The notes below the pieces were generated by a model. It did no database searches. It saw only the letters and a list, made by a program, of their open reading frames with translations, and was not told the DNA's origin. From contig NZ_CP067396.1 of NCBI RefSeq assembly GCF_023617245.1, positions 5,359,001-5,423,000 of the forward strand: 64,000 bases of DNA, in the 5' to 3' direction. How positions within the stretch are numbered: the first letter of the stretch is position 1; every line of letters begins with the position of its first letter. This DNA comes from Lysobacter enzymogenes (GTDB taxonomy: Bacteria > Pseudomonadota > Gammaproteobacteria > Xanthomonadales > Xanthomonadaceae). The position numbers and the translations under genes were made by a program. This document shows, one piece after another, positions 25,471 to 34,744 of this stretch.

Positions 25471-27553
25471 GCATGCCGTCCGTCATGAAGTATGAAAAGT
25501 TATCGGCGTTCAGCAGAGCCGCGCTGGGAAACTGCTGCGCCATCTTCACGCAATGGGTGATGCCGTACGGCCCCACAGTAGCACCCGCGGCATCGGTGTA
25601 GGAGAGGTCCTTCAGGCCGCCCATATCGGCGAAATGGGAGCATTCATGCAGCACGGTGTTGACCGACCCGTCCCAATCCAGAGGCACCGCGTTATTGATC
25701 GGCGCCATGCTCTTGAGGAACGCATAGCAAAGATGGATATGTTTCGCGGCGGTATCCGGCCCATAGACGTACGCATAGGTGCGTTCGTAATCCGCCACAG
25801 AGAAACCACGCATCAGATTCTTGTTGCGCAAGCTGCTTTGGAAGGCCGCCTTGCTTTTCCTGATCACCCCGCGCACATGCGCCACCGCAGCGGTCAGGGT
25901 GGCGACATGCGGAATCGCGGTGGGCGCCCCATGGCTCATCGCCACGAGGGTACTGGCGACCAACGGCGGAGACGGTGCGGTGTAGCCGAACCACTGCAGG
26001 AACCTGGCCTGCGTGGCCGGCGTCATAGCGACGAGTTCCTTGTCGCGTTCGTCCAGCAGATTCAACGCCTCGGTAAAGGTGCGCTGGGCCAGCCGGTCGA
26101 ACGCTGCGGGCTCGACATGATGGAAGGGCAGCAGGCACCGGCGCAGCTGCGCCACGAAGTACAGCGGGTTGAGGTGCCACAGCGCAGTGGCCGGGGGCAG
26201 GCCCGGAACCTGTTCCCAAAAGCACTGGGACTTCGCATGGGCGACGAACTTGGTGAATTCGGCGGCGGCGAGCGCGGGCAAACCGCTTTCGCCAGCCTGC
26301 AGCTCGGCGAAGCGTCCGGGCAGATCGCCTGAGCTCCACTCGGTGCGTTGCTTTACGGCCAGGCGCTCCGCCTGCACGGCCGTCGGCTGGGTTTTCGCGT
26401 GATCGACGTGGCCGTTCGCCTTGAGGAACTGCGACCCACGCCAGAACAGCCACGGGGTCGGCCCTTTCTTCCAGTCCACGTCGCTGTAGACCTTGAGCGC
26501 GGTGGTGCCGGGCAGCGTGGTCGTGGGCGGCGTGAACAGATAGTGGGTGGATCCCGCCGAAGTCGTCTTGGTGTTGATGTTGTAGTGCCTGCTCCACACC
26601 GGCGGCGTCGGCGGCGGCGCTGGCGCTCCGGGCGCCGGCGCGGGCGGCGGCACGCTGGAATCCCGGGAAAATTCGCCACAGGCCAGCTTGCCGGATCGCG
26701 ACTTGTTGCCCGCATAGGTGTAGGTGGACGTGTTGTCGGCGAAGGCGATGTCCGCATCGTTGACGAACGTTTCGAAATGCAGCAGTTCGTCGACGAAAGA
26801 AGTGCCGACCGTCACGCCGCCCGGATAGCCGATGATGTCGCCGGCCTCGACCTTGATGTTGCACGGGACCACGGCGTTGGTCTGGATGCCTGGCTTGAAG
26901 GTCGAGGGATCGCGGTTGTAGCTGAAACCCAGCGGGTCGGTCAGAAAGTACTTCAAGGCCCCGGCGACCGTACGCGTCGCGACCATGTTCCGCGGCACCC
27001 AGTGCGAGGTCGCGCCGATCTTGAGCTGGACCATTCCGTTCTTGGAATCCTGGTACAGGCACTCCGCACCGCGCTTGCCGACCAGCGCCGGAGGATCGAC
27101 CCGGTTCGAGCACAAGAACCACGGCAATCGCGCCTTCGCCTGCAGTTGGGCTTTCGGCAGCAGATTCATGTAAAGCGAGTAGAAGCGGTACTTGCCGAAC
27201 AGCTTCTCGTTGGGGAAGGCGGGATCGGGCCGATAGTTGTGCTCAAGATCGTGCTTGATCAGCACGAAACTCGAAGAGAACTTGTGCACCGTCCCCGCGA
27301 CCGGCTCGTAGGTTTGCCAGTCGTCGTTGAGCCGGTAAGCCACGATCCTGCCGCGTGCGACGGCCTGGACAGCGAATCCCCCGGTGGCGCCGCCGGTGGG
27401 CGTCTTGAAGTGCAGGCCGCCATGCCAGAAGTGGTTCGAGGACACCGGGAACGTCCCGGAACCCGCGGCCGCGGCATAGTTGATCATGTCCGCCTGCGTC
27501 GCCGGCGAAGCGCCGACAGCGAGATTGCGGAGCGGAAACAAAATCAGTTCCAT
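25436..27553 (-). CDS. T6SS effector: composite M23/SH3-like module plus aspzincin (M35-like) metallopeptidase
   Basis: 705 residues, no signal peptide. Residues 1-275 form a module that recalls a degenerate LytM/M23 fold: NHFWHGGLHFKTPTGG, then VARGRIVAYRL, SSSFVLIKHDLEH, YSLYMNLLP, an SH3-like stretch, then IIGYPGG...ELLHFETFVND. A Pro-rich linker is at about 300-325. The C-terminal part carries an aspzincin site: HECSH (His636, Glu637, His640) with a following Asp (649 or 654) and the family tail GPYG..., NADNFSYF. Predicted to cut proteins or peptides (Lys-specific M35-type). It lies 30 bases downstream of vgrG1 on the same strand, so it is probably carried by that VgrG. The following gene overlaps its end. 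Confidence 0.8.
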   Translation of the reverse strand: MELILFPLRNLAVGASPATQADMINYAAAAGSGTFPVSSNHFWHGGLHFKTPTGGATGGFAVQAVARGRIVAYRLNDDWQTYEPVAGTVHKFSSSFVLIKHDLEHNYRPDPAFPNEKLFGKYRFYSLYMNLLPKAQLQAKARLPWFLCSNRVDPPALVGKRGAECLYQDSKNGMVQLKIGATSHWVPRNMVATRTVAGALKYFLTDPLGFSYNRDPSTFKPGIQTNAVVPCNIKVEAGDIIGYPGGVTVGTSFVDELLHFETFVNDADIAFADNTSTYTYAGNKSRSGKLACGEFSRDSSVPPPAPAPGAPAPPPTPPVWSRHYNINTKTTSAGSTHYLFTPPTTTLPGTTALKVYSDVDWKKGPTPWLFWRGSQFLKANGHVDHAKTQPTAVQAERLAVKQRTEWSSGDLPGRFAELQAGESGLPALAAAEFTKFVAHAKSQCFWEQVPGLPPATALWHLNPLYFVAQLRRCLLPFHHVEPAAFDRLAQRTFTEALNLLDERDKELVAMTPATQARFLQWFGYTAPSPPLVASTLVAMSHGAPTAIPHVATLTAAVAHVRGVIRKSKAAFQSSLRNKNLMRGFSVADYERTYAYVYGPDTAAKHIHLCYAFLKSMAPINNAVPLDWDGSVNTVLHECSHFADMGGLKDLSYTDAAGATVGPYGITHCVKMAQQFPSAALLNADNFSYFMTDGMHGTADRFTYLD

Positions 27554-27583
27554 GACTCGACATCCTTGTAGTTGATCGCCGGC

Positions 27584-30421
27584 TCAGCCCGAGAACCAGA
27601 ACATCTTCGATCTCGTCAGGGGCTTCAGTTCCGCACTGGGCAGCTTGACCGCCGGCGATCGAGCGTTCTTGGGCCCCGTCCAATCCCGCCGACTGCTCTT
27701 GAACTCGATCGTTCCCGGCGCCCCCAGCTCGATATCGCCGCCCTCGAGCTTGAGATACGCGCCCGCCGCGGTCGCCAGCAGGCGTTTGTTCGGCGCGGCG
27801 ATCTCCACGTCGGCCTGGGTGCTGGCGATCAGCACGCTGGTCTGCGCCGCCGCGCGCGCCAGTTCCTTGTGCGCGCGCAGGGTCACCGCGCCCTTGGCGG
27901 CGTGCAGGGCGATGCCGCGCTCCTGGTTGGGCTTGCCGGCCGGGGCCTGGGCGCCGAGGGTGAACAAGGCGATGCCGCCGGCCACCGCGGCCACGCTTTC
28001 GGCCTGGCTCAGCCATTGCAGGTCCTGGTCGGCGCTGAGCACGGTCTGGGTGCCGGACACCCAGACTTGGTTCTTCGCGGTCACGCTGACCACGCCCTTG
28101 GGGCTGCTCGCCAGCCACAGCGGCCGGTCCCAGCCCGGCGCGCTGCCGTCGCCGCCGCCGATGCCGTCGCCGGGCGCGGTGCCGGTCTGGGTCGCCGCCA
28201 TGGTGTCCTGGGTGGTCTGCAGCGCGGTCTGGGCGGCGAGTTCCTCGGGGTCGTCCGGCAGCGTCGCCTGCTGGGTCGCGGCGGCCTTGGCCAGGCTCTG
28301 GATCAGTTGCTCGCCCTGGCCAAGCTGGGCCTGGGCGCCGGTGGCGGTCAGGTGCTGTTGGCCGGGTTCGGTGGTCAGCAGCAGGCCGGCGCCGGCGCGC
28401 AGGGCGCCGCCGGCCTGGGTGCTGAGTTCGGCGCCGAAGCCGCGCTCGGCGCCGCGCAGGTTGTCGACGCCGCCCTTGAGGTGGCCCAGCGCGAGCGCGC
28501 TCAAGTGTTGGGTGGTGTTGGCCTGGACCCGGCCCTGGCCCGGCGTGTCGTCGAGCCGCAGCTGCTGGTAGCCGCCGCTGCCGCCCTGGCTGTCGGCCAG
28601 GACCTGGCTCTTGAAGCCGGTGAACACCGAGGCGTGCTCGTTGCCGTCGAACCAGGCCGCGGCGTTGCCGGTCGCCCCGCCGGCGCCGCCGGCGACGCCG
28701 TTGTGGGCGGCATCGGCCTGGCCGCGGCCGTTGTAGACCGCGCCGATCACCACCGGGCGGTCGATGTCGCCTTCCAGGAACGCGACCACCACTTCCTGGC
28801 CCTTGCGCGGCAGCATCACCCCGCCCCAGTTGTCGCCCGCCCACGGGCCGGCGACGCGCACCCAGGTCCAGGCCTGGGCCCGGCCCGGCGCGTTGTCGTC
28901 GCCGCAGGGATGGGCCAGGCGATTGCTGGCGTCGGCGCCGCGCTGCCAGGGGAACTGGACCTTGATCCGGTGATCGCGGTCGGTCTGCAGCGGCGCGCCG
29001 TCGCTGACCACGATCGCGGTCTGGGTGCCGTGCACGGTCGGCTTGGGGTGCAGGCGCAGGCCGTGGCCGTCGCGGGTGCGGCTGCGGTAAGGCACCGCCG
29101 CCGGCAGCGCGTCGAACCGGTTGAGATAGAAACCTTCGCCGCCGGGCTTGTCGTTGCCGACGCTCGCGCCGGCCTCGCCCAGGTCGGGCGCGAAACCGTC
29201 GTGCGACGGCGTGGCCAGGCCGCTGAGCGGCTCGGGCAGCGTCGGCACCGCCAGCGTCGCCGGGCCTAGTTGCTTCTCGGCCAGGTCGAGCACGTCGGCG
29301 CCGAGGTTGTTGCGCGCGCGGTGGTGCACGCGCAGGCAGGTGAAGCGGCCGCTGTCGGCGTCCGGATAGGCGTGGTGCTGGGTCAGCACGAAGCGGCCGC
29401 CCGGCCGCAGCCGGCGCCAGCTGCCTTCGCCGCGCACGCTGTCGGCCTCGACCTGCAGCGCTTCCAGGTGCTGGCGCGCGTAGCGCTCACCGGTGGCGCG
29501 ATCGGGATAGGCGTAGGGGCCGGCGATGTCCTGGTCCTGCGGCGCGACGTCGCCGTAGCCGGTGCCGAGGGCTTCGGCCGGACGCAGGTCGAGGCTGCGA
29601 TAGTCCCAGCTGCCGCGCTGCAGGCGCGCGGTCTGCCAGCGCCGCGCGCTCGACCATTGCTGGACGCTGTCGCCGGGTTCGGTCACGTCCCTGCGGTGGA
29701 AGCGGATCGAACCGAGGTCGGCGAAGGCGTCGTTGTGATCGGCCAGCACCAGGGTGTGCCGGCCGAGGCTGGATTCGCCGGCGGCGGCTTCGCCGCCGGT
29801 TGCGTCCGCGCCCGGCTGCGCCTGCCCCGCCTCGTCGCTGTGTTCGACGTGGTAGTGGATGCCTTCCTCGGCCAACAGGCGGTGCAGGAAGTCGTAGTCG
29901 GATTCTTCGTATTGGGTGGTCAGGCTGCGCTTGCGGTAGACCGCCGGATCCTTGAGGTCCCAACGCCAGTCCGGCGCCAGCCGGCCCTGGTCGGCGTAGT
30001 CGGCGAACACCGATTCGACGATCTCGACCACGCTCATGTCCTGGAACACGAACGAGTCCACGCGCTGGCGCAGGAACGCGAGCCAGGGCTCGACGATCAG
30101 GCGGTAGCGGGCCAGGCCGCCGTTGCTGCCGATGCGCTCGAACGCGGTGACGTGGCCGTGGAAACTGCGCAGGTCGTCGACCGCATCGGCCGACATCAGA
30201 TCCAGCCGCACCGGCTCGCCGAGCAGCGCGGCCAGGTCGAGGTGGGCGTTCACCGACAAGGCGGTGAGTTCGAAACGCAGGCCGCCGTCGTCGAGCGATT
30301 CGCGGCCGTCCAGGCTTTCGGCGACCAACGCGTCCGGGCCCAGCGACGTGTGCAGCCGCATCAGGCGTTCGTGTTGGCGGGGCGCGCTCAGCGCGCTGAG
30401 TAACGTGGTCAGGACGTCCAT
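27584..30421 (-). CDS. vgrG: T6SS spike protein VgrG (copy 1)
   Basis: 945 residues (TssI). Order: gp27-like base from about 1 (RLHTSLGPDALVAESLDGRE, then TTQYEESDYDFLHRLLAEEGIHYHVE), the gp5-like OB domain around 480-560 (VQFPWQRG..., WTWVRVAGPWAGDNWGG, LPRKGQEVVVAFLEGDIDRPVV), and the DUF2345 needle region to about 910. It ends with a short tail GPKNARSPAVKLPSAELK...WFSG that resembles the tail of VgrG copy 3. The ATG at 30421 has AGGAGG upstream; the longer open frame only mirrors clpV. The aspzincin effector follows 30 bases downstream. Confidence 0.96.
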   Translation of the reverse strand: MDVLTTLLSALSAPRQHERLMRLHTSLGPDALVAESLDGRESLDDGGLRFELTALSVNAHLDLAALLGEPVRLDLMSADAVDDLRSFHGHVTAFERIGSNGGLARYRLIVEPWLAFLRQRVDSFVFQDMSVVEIVESVFADYADQGRLAPDWRWDLKDPAVYRKRSLTTQYEESDYDFLHRLLAEEGIHYHVEHSDEAGQAQPGADATGGEAAAGESSLGRHTLVLADHNDAFADLGSIRFHRRDVTEPGDSVQQWSSARRWQTARLQRGSWDYRSLDLRPAEALGTGYGDVAPQDQDIAGPYAYPDRATGERYARQHLEALQVEADSVRGEGSWRRLRPGGRFVLTQHHAYPDADSGRFTCLRVHHRARNNLGADVLDLAEKQLGPATLAVPTLPEPLSGLATPSHDGFAPDLGEAGASVGNDKPGGEGFYLNRFDALPAAVPYRSRTRDGHGLRLHPKPTVHGTQTAIVVSDGAPLQTDRDHRIKVQFPWQRGADASNRLAHPCGDDNAPGRAQAWTWVRVAGPWAGDNWGGVMLPRKGQEVVVAFLEGDIDRPVVIGAVYNGRGQADAAHNGVAGGAGGATGNAAAWFDGNEHASVFTGFKSQVLADSQGGSGGYQQLRLDDTPGQGRVQANTTQHLSALALGHLKGGVDNLRGAERGFGAELSTQAGGALRAGAGLLLTTEPGQQHLTATGAQAQLGQGEQLIQSLAKAAATQQATLPDDPEELAAQTALQTTQDTMAATQTGTAPGDGIGGGDGSAPGWDRPLWLASSPKGVVSVTAKNQVWVSGTQTVLSADQDLQWLSQAESVAAVAGGIALFTLGAQAPAGKPNQERGIALHAAKGAVTLRAHKELARAAAQTSVLIASTQADVEIAAPNKRLLATAAGAYLKLEGGDIELGAPGTIEFKSSRRDWTGPKNARSPAVKLPSAELKPLTRSKMFWFSG

Positions 30422-30753
30422 GGCGTTGCCTCCTGCAATCTCCTTGGGCCGTGCGTTCCCGCCGTCGCAGCCGCGCCGGCGGTGGTTCGGGAACTGCCCC
30501 TGCATGCGTTCCGGCCCGCGCGGGGCCGGATCTTCCTTTGCCTGTCGATCATAGCTCCGCCCGCAGCGGCTGTCGCGACGGGGCGGAATTGGACGTCCCG
30601 CGGCCACCTGGCGGTCTCTTTGGGGCCACCGGACGGTCCCACGCGGGCACCGCGACGGCGCAGCCGGGGCCTCCCGCCCCGGCCCCGCTGCACCCTGTGC
30701 GCCCGCTCCGGCCGCGCGATGCGTCTCGCCGGCCTGAGCGATCCAGGGCGTCC
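30422..30753. other. Gap between clpV and vgrG1, no gene seen
   Basis: About 330 GC-rich bases between clpV (stop at 30754) and vgrG1, both on the minus strand. It could hold a promoter for the vgrG1-effector unit, but no boxes are clear. Confidence 0.35.
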
Positions 30754-33522
30754 TCAGGCGATCTTGTACTTGAACTCCCCGCTCTTGGCCGCGCCGATCT
30801 TGATCCGCTCGATCTTGCCGCCTTCGGCCATGCGCGCGAGCACCGACTCGGCGATCTCCGGAAGCAGGGTCCCATTGAGGATGTGATCGACGTTGCGCGC
30901 GCCGGAATCGACCTCGGTGCAACGCTGCAGCACCGCCTCGACCAGGCTTTCGTCCCACTCGAACGCCGCCTTGTGGTTGGCCGCGACGCGGTCGCGGATG
31001 CGGCGCAGCTTCAGCGCGATGATCTGCGCCAGCACCTCGTCGGAGATCGGGTAGTACGGCACCACCTTCAGCCGCCCCAGGAACGCCGGCTTGAACGACT
31101 TCATCAGCACCGGGCGCAGCGCGTCGGCGAGTTCGTCGGCCTTGGGGATCTCCTCGGCCGGCTTGTTCAGCGCCGCCTGCATGATCTGCGCGGAGCCGAC
31201 GTTCGAGGTCAGGATGATGAGGGTGTTGCGGAAGTCGATCTCGCGCCCCTCGGCGTCGTCCATCATGCCCTTGTCGAACACCTGGAAGAACATTTCCAGC
31301 ACGTCCGGATGGGCTTTCTCGACTTCGTCGAGCAGCACCACGCTGTAGGGCTGGCGGCGCACCGCCTCGGTCAGCACGCCGCCCTCGCCGTAGCCGACGT
31401 AGCCCGGCGGCGAGCCCTTCAGGCCGGACACGCTGTGCGCTTCCTGGTACTCGCTCATGTTGATGGTGACCAGCTTGCGCTCGCCGCCGTAGAGGATGTC
31501 GGCCAGGGCCAGCGCGGTTTCGGTCTTGCCGACGCCGGAGGGGCCGACGAACAGGAACACGCCGCGCGGCTTGTTCGGGTCTTCGAGCCTGGCGCTGGCG
31601 GTGCGCACGCGCTGGGCCACCGCTTCGAGCGCGTGGTCCTGGCCGATCACGCGTTCGGACAGCATCGGCGCGAGGTTGCGCACGGTGCGGATCTCGTCCT
31701 TGATCATCCGGCCCAGCGGCACGCCGGTCCAGGCCGAAACGATCTCGGCGACGACGGTGCCGTCGACCTGCAACGGCACCATCGGGGTCTCGCCCTGCAG
31801 CGCGCGCAGTTGCGCGAGCAGGTCGGCGAGGCGGGCCTGCTGCGGATCGGCTTGTTTCGAATCGGCTTGCTTCGCGGCGGCTTTGGCCTTGCCCTTGCCG
31901 GGCTTGGTCTGCGGCGGAATTTCCGCCGCGGACGTCGCGGCCACGGCTGGCGCGGCGGCGGCCGCGGCTTCGAGTTCCTCGCGCAGCGCCTGGACCTGCT
32001 GCGCCAGCGCGGTCTCCTCGACCAGCCGCGCTTCGTTGTCGGCCAGCACCTTGCGAGATTGCTCCAGCTGCGCGCCGAGTTCGCCCAGGCGCTCTTCGCT
32101 GGCCGTCCCGGCCGCGGCTTCGCGCCGCAACGCGCCGAGTTCGGCTTCGAGCCGCTCGATGTGCTTGCGCGTGTCCTCGATGATCGCCGGCGTCGCGCTG
32201 CGCCCCAGCGCGACTTTGGCGCAGGCGGTGTCGAGCACGCTGACCGCCTTGTCCGGCAGCTGGCGCCCGCTGATGTAGCGGTGCGACAGCCGCACCGCCT
32301 CGGTGATGGCCTCGTCCAGCACGCGGATGCCGAAGTGCTTCTCCATCAGCGGCACCAGCCCGCGCAGCATCGCCGCGGCGATGGTCTCGCTGGGCTCCTC
32401 GACCTTGACCACCTGGAAGCGCCGCGCCAGCGCGGCGTCCTTCTCGAAGTACTTCTTGTACTCGCCCCAGGTGGTCGCGGCGATCGTGCGCAGCTCGCCG
32501 CGCGCGAGCGCCGGCTTGAGCAGGTTGGCCGCGTCGCTCTGCCCGGCCTGGCCGCCGGCGCCGATCATGGTGTGGGCCTCGTCGATGAACAGCACGATCG
32601 GATGCGGGCTCTTCTTGACCTCGTCGATGACGTTCTTGAGCCGGTTCTCGAACTCGCCCTTGACGCTGGCGCCGGCCTGCAGCAAGCCCATGTCGAGCGT
32701 GTGCAGCTCGACGCCCTGCAACACCTCGGGCACGTCCTTGGCGGCGATGCGCAGGGCCAGGCCCTCGACCACCGCGGTCTTGCCGACGCCGGCCTCGCCG
32801 GTGAGGATCGGGTTGTTCTGGCGCCGCCGCAGCAGGATGTCGACGACCTGGCGGATCTCGCCCTCGCGTCCCACCACCGGGTCCAGGTGCCCGTCGCGCG
32901 CGCGCTGGGTCAGGTTGGTGGTGAACTGGTCCAGCGCCGGCGTCTTCGACAGCCCGCCCTGGGCCGCCTCGGCCGCGGTCGCGGCGTCGCCCTGCGCGCC
33001 TTCGGCCGGCGCCTGCCCGGCATCGGCGAAGCGCACGCCTTCGGCGGCTTCCGACGAGCCCTCGGTGAGCTTGGCGAAGTTGTGCTTGAGCTCGTCGCGG
33101 TTGATCCGCACGAACTGGGCCGAACCGCGCAGCGCCAACTGCGCCAGGCCCGGCTCGGTCAGCAGCGCCAGCAGCAGATGGCCGCTGCGGATGCGCGTGG
33201 TCTGCGAATCCAGCGAGGCGATCAGCCAGGCGTGTTCGAACAGGGTCGGCAGGTGCGGCGAGAACACCGGCGTGCGGCTGTTGCCGTTCTTGAACCGGCC
33301 GATCTCGGTTTCCAGGTCGCGGCGCAGGCCGTCGAGCGAGAGCCCGCTGCGCTGCGCGATCAACGCGACGTCGCACTGCGGATGTTCGAGCAGGGCCAGC
33401 AGCAGATGCTCGATGTCGACCTCGTAGTGGCCGCGCGCCATGCACAGGTTGGCGGCGCGCTCGGCCGAGCGGCGGCAGGTGTCGTCGAGCTTTCCGATCA
33501 GGGTCTTGAGGTTGATGCTCAT
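30754..33522 (-). CDS. tssH: T6SS AAA+ ATPase TssH (ClpV)
   Basis: 922-residue ClpB-type unfoldase that dismantles contracted TssB/TssC sheaths for reuse. N-terminal Clp repeat domain (about 1-160), first AAA+ with Walker A GEAGVGKT and Walker B LFIDEAHT, a coiled-coil middle region (about 410-520) with an Ala/Lys-rich insert (AETIPPQTKPGKGKAKAAAKQ-like), second AAA+ with GPSGVGKT and VVLLDEVEKAHPDV, and the C-terminal small domain. Length is as usual for ClpV. Same strand as tssG (133 bases upstream) and followed by vgrG1. Confidence 0.97.
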   Translation of the reverse strand: MSINLKTLIGKLDDTCRRSAERAANLCMARGHYEVDIEHLLLALLEHPQCDVALIAQRSGLSLDGLRRDLETEIGRFKNGNSRTPVFSPHLPTLFEHAWLIASLDSQTTRIRSGHLLLALLTEPGLAQLALRGSAQFVRINRDELKHNFAKLTEGSSEAAEGVRFADAGQAPAEGAQGDAATAAEAAQGGLSKTPALDQFTTNLTQRARDGHLDPVVGREGEIRQVVDILLRRRQNNPILTGEAGVGKTAVVEGLALRIAAKDVPEVLQGVELHTLDMGLLQAGASVKGEFENRLKNVIDEVKKSPHPIVLFIDEAHTMIGAGGQAGQSDAANLLKPALARGELRTIAATTWGEYKKYFEKDAALARRFQVVKVEEPSETIAAAMLRGLVPLMEKHFGIRVLDEAITEAVRLSHRYISGRQLPDKAVSVLDTACAKVALGRSATPAIIEDTRKHIERLEAELGALRREAAAGTASEERLGELGAQLEQSRKVLADNEARLVEETALAQQVQALREELEAAAAAAPAVAATSAAEIPPQTKPGKGKAKAAAKQADSKQADPQQARLADLLAQLRALQGETPMVPLQVDGTVVAEIVSAWTGVPLGRMIKDEIRTVRNLAPMLSERVIGQDHALEAVAQRVRTASARLEDPNKPRGVFLFVGPSGVGKTETALALADILYGGERKLVTINMSEYQEAHSVSGLKGSPPGYVGYGEGGVLTEAVRRQPYSVVLLDEVEKAHPDVLEMFFQVFDKGMMDDAEGREIDFRNTLIILTSNVGSAQIMQAALNKPAEEIPKADELADALRPVLMKSFKPAFLGRLKVVPYYPISDEVLAQIIALKLRRIRDRVAANHKAAFEWDESLVEAVLQRCTEVDSGARNVDHILNGTLLPEIAESVLARMAEGGKIERIKIGAAKSGEFKYKIA

Positions 33523-33655
33523 GCGTCGAGGGTCCGCGGTTCGTAGTGGGCGGGGGCGCAGCGGGCGACGCGGCCGCGAAGGCGGTGCGGCGACGAGGTC
33601 GGGGAAAAGCTCGGGCGGTCCATGCGGCGAAACTCCTTTGAACGCGTGTAGGGCG

Positions 33656-34744
33656 TTACTGCAAAGTCTGAAGGTGGTAACGGGTGTCGGCGCGATCGAC
33701 CTCGGACGGCCGCGAGCACAGGTAGCTGTCCCAGCCCAGCCGCGCGCCGCCCTGCTCGTCCATGCGCACGCCCTGCACGTCCTGCGCGCGCAGCACCAGG
33801 CGCACTTCGTATTCCAGGGTCGAACCGGCCAGCAGGTTCAGCCACTTGGCCAGCGCGCGCGCAGCGCTGCCGCCGGGCAGGAAGCGCTGGAAATTCTCGC
33901 GGTCCAGCGGCCCGATCCACAGCCGCAGGCGCAGGTCGCGCTGCCAGACCCGGTCGCCCGCCAGCGCGGTCGAACCCAGCCGCGCGTTGGCCATGCCCAG
34001 GCGCGAGCGCTGCTGCTCGGGCACCGCATACCAGGCGCCGACGAACTGCTCGACCCGCAACGGCGCCTGGAAATAATCCGACAGGATGCGCTGCATGAAC
34101 GTCGCCGACATCGGGTGCTGGCGGATGCCGCCGGCGTAGTGCGCGACCGCCTGGTCGAACACGTCGCCCTCGCCGTCGACCATGCGGTCGCGCAAGGCGT
34201 GCAGGCCGACGCCGGCCAGCGACAGCAGCAGCGGCAGGAAGCGTTCGCGCCGGTCGAGTTCGTACTGGAAGTGCAGGCGGTACTTCTTCCACGCCGCATA
34301 GTGCTGGGCCACCGCGCGGTTGGCGAACATGTCCAGGAACGCGCGCGCGGTGCGGTCGCGCAGGTAGATCTCGCGCTGGGCGATGGTCTCGGTGTAATGC
34401 AGCGGCATCACCCCGGCGCCGCCGAGCAGGCCGATGAAGCCCGGCACGACCCGCACCTCGGCGATGTCCTGCGCCGCCACCGCGGCCTCGATCGCCTCGG
34501 CCGTTTCCAACTCGACGCCCTGCTGGTCGCAGGCCACCGCCTGTTCGATCTCGCTGGCGGGAAAGCCCAGCGACAGCGAGTTGGCGAAGCGCAGCCGGAA
34601 CGGCAGCACTTCGCGCAGGGGCACGCCCTGGCGCGCGAACAGGTGCTCGAAGATCCGCATCGCCTGGAAGAACTGGAAGCGATGCGGCTCGGCCAGGACC
34701 TGCTGGGCTACACCAGGATCGATTCGCCGCTTCGCGGTTGGCAT
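33656..34744 (-). CDS. tssG: T6SS baseplate protein TssG
   Basis: 362 residues. Family features: the opening FQFFQAMRIFEHLF, FRLRFANSLSLGFPASEI, FIGLLGGAGVMPLHYTETI, FLDMFANRAVAQHYAAWKKYR and the C-terminal LRLWIGPLDRENFQRFLPGG. TssG pairs with TssF and TssE/TssK to form the baseplate wedge. Its ATG at 34744 lies 37 bases inside the end of tssF, indicating coupled translation. The longer open frame upstream is a shadow of tssF. Confidence 0.95.
   Translation of the reverse strand: MPTAKRRIDPGVAQQVLAEPHRFQFFQAMRIFEHLFARQGVPLREVLPFRLRFANSLSLGFPASEIEQAVACDQQGVELETAEAIEAAVAAQDIAEVRVVPGFIGLLGGAGVMPLHYTETIAQREIYLRDRTARAFLDMFANRAVAQHYAAWKKYRLHFQYELDRRERFLPLLLSLAGVGLHALRDRMVDGEGDVFDQAVAHYAGGIRQHPMSATFMQRILSDYFQAPLRVEQFVGAWYAVPEQQRSRLGMANARLGSTALAGDRVWQRDLRLRLWIGPLDRENFQRFLPGGSAARALAKWLNLLAGSTLEYEVRLVLRAQDVQGVRMDEQGGARLGWDSYLCSRPSEVDRADTRYHLQTLQ

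Noticed and set aside
27584..33445. A 1953-residue minus-strand open frame spanning vgrG1 and clpV
   Set aside because: Only the vgrG1 part (from 30421) is convincing; the remainder is an Arg-rich shadow of clpV in another frame.
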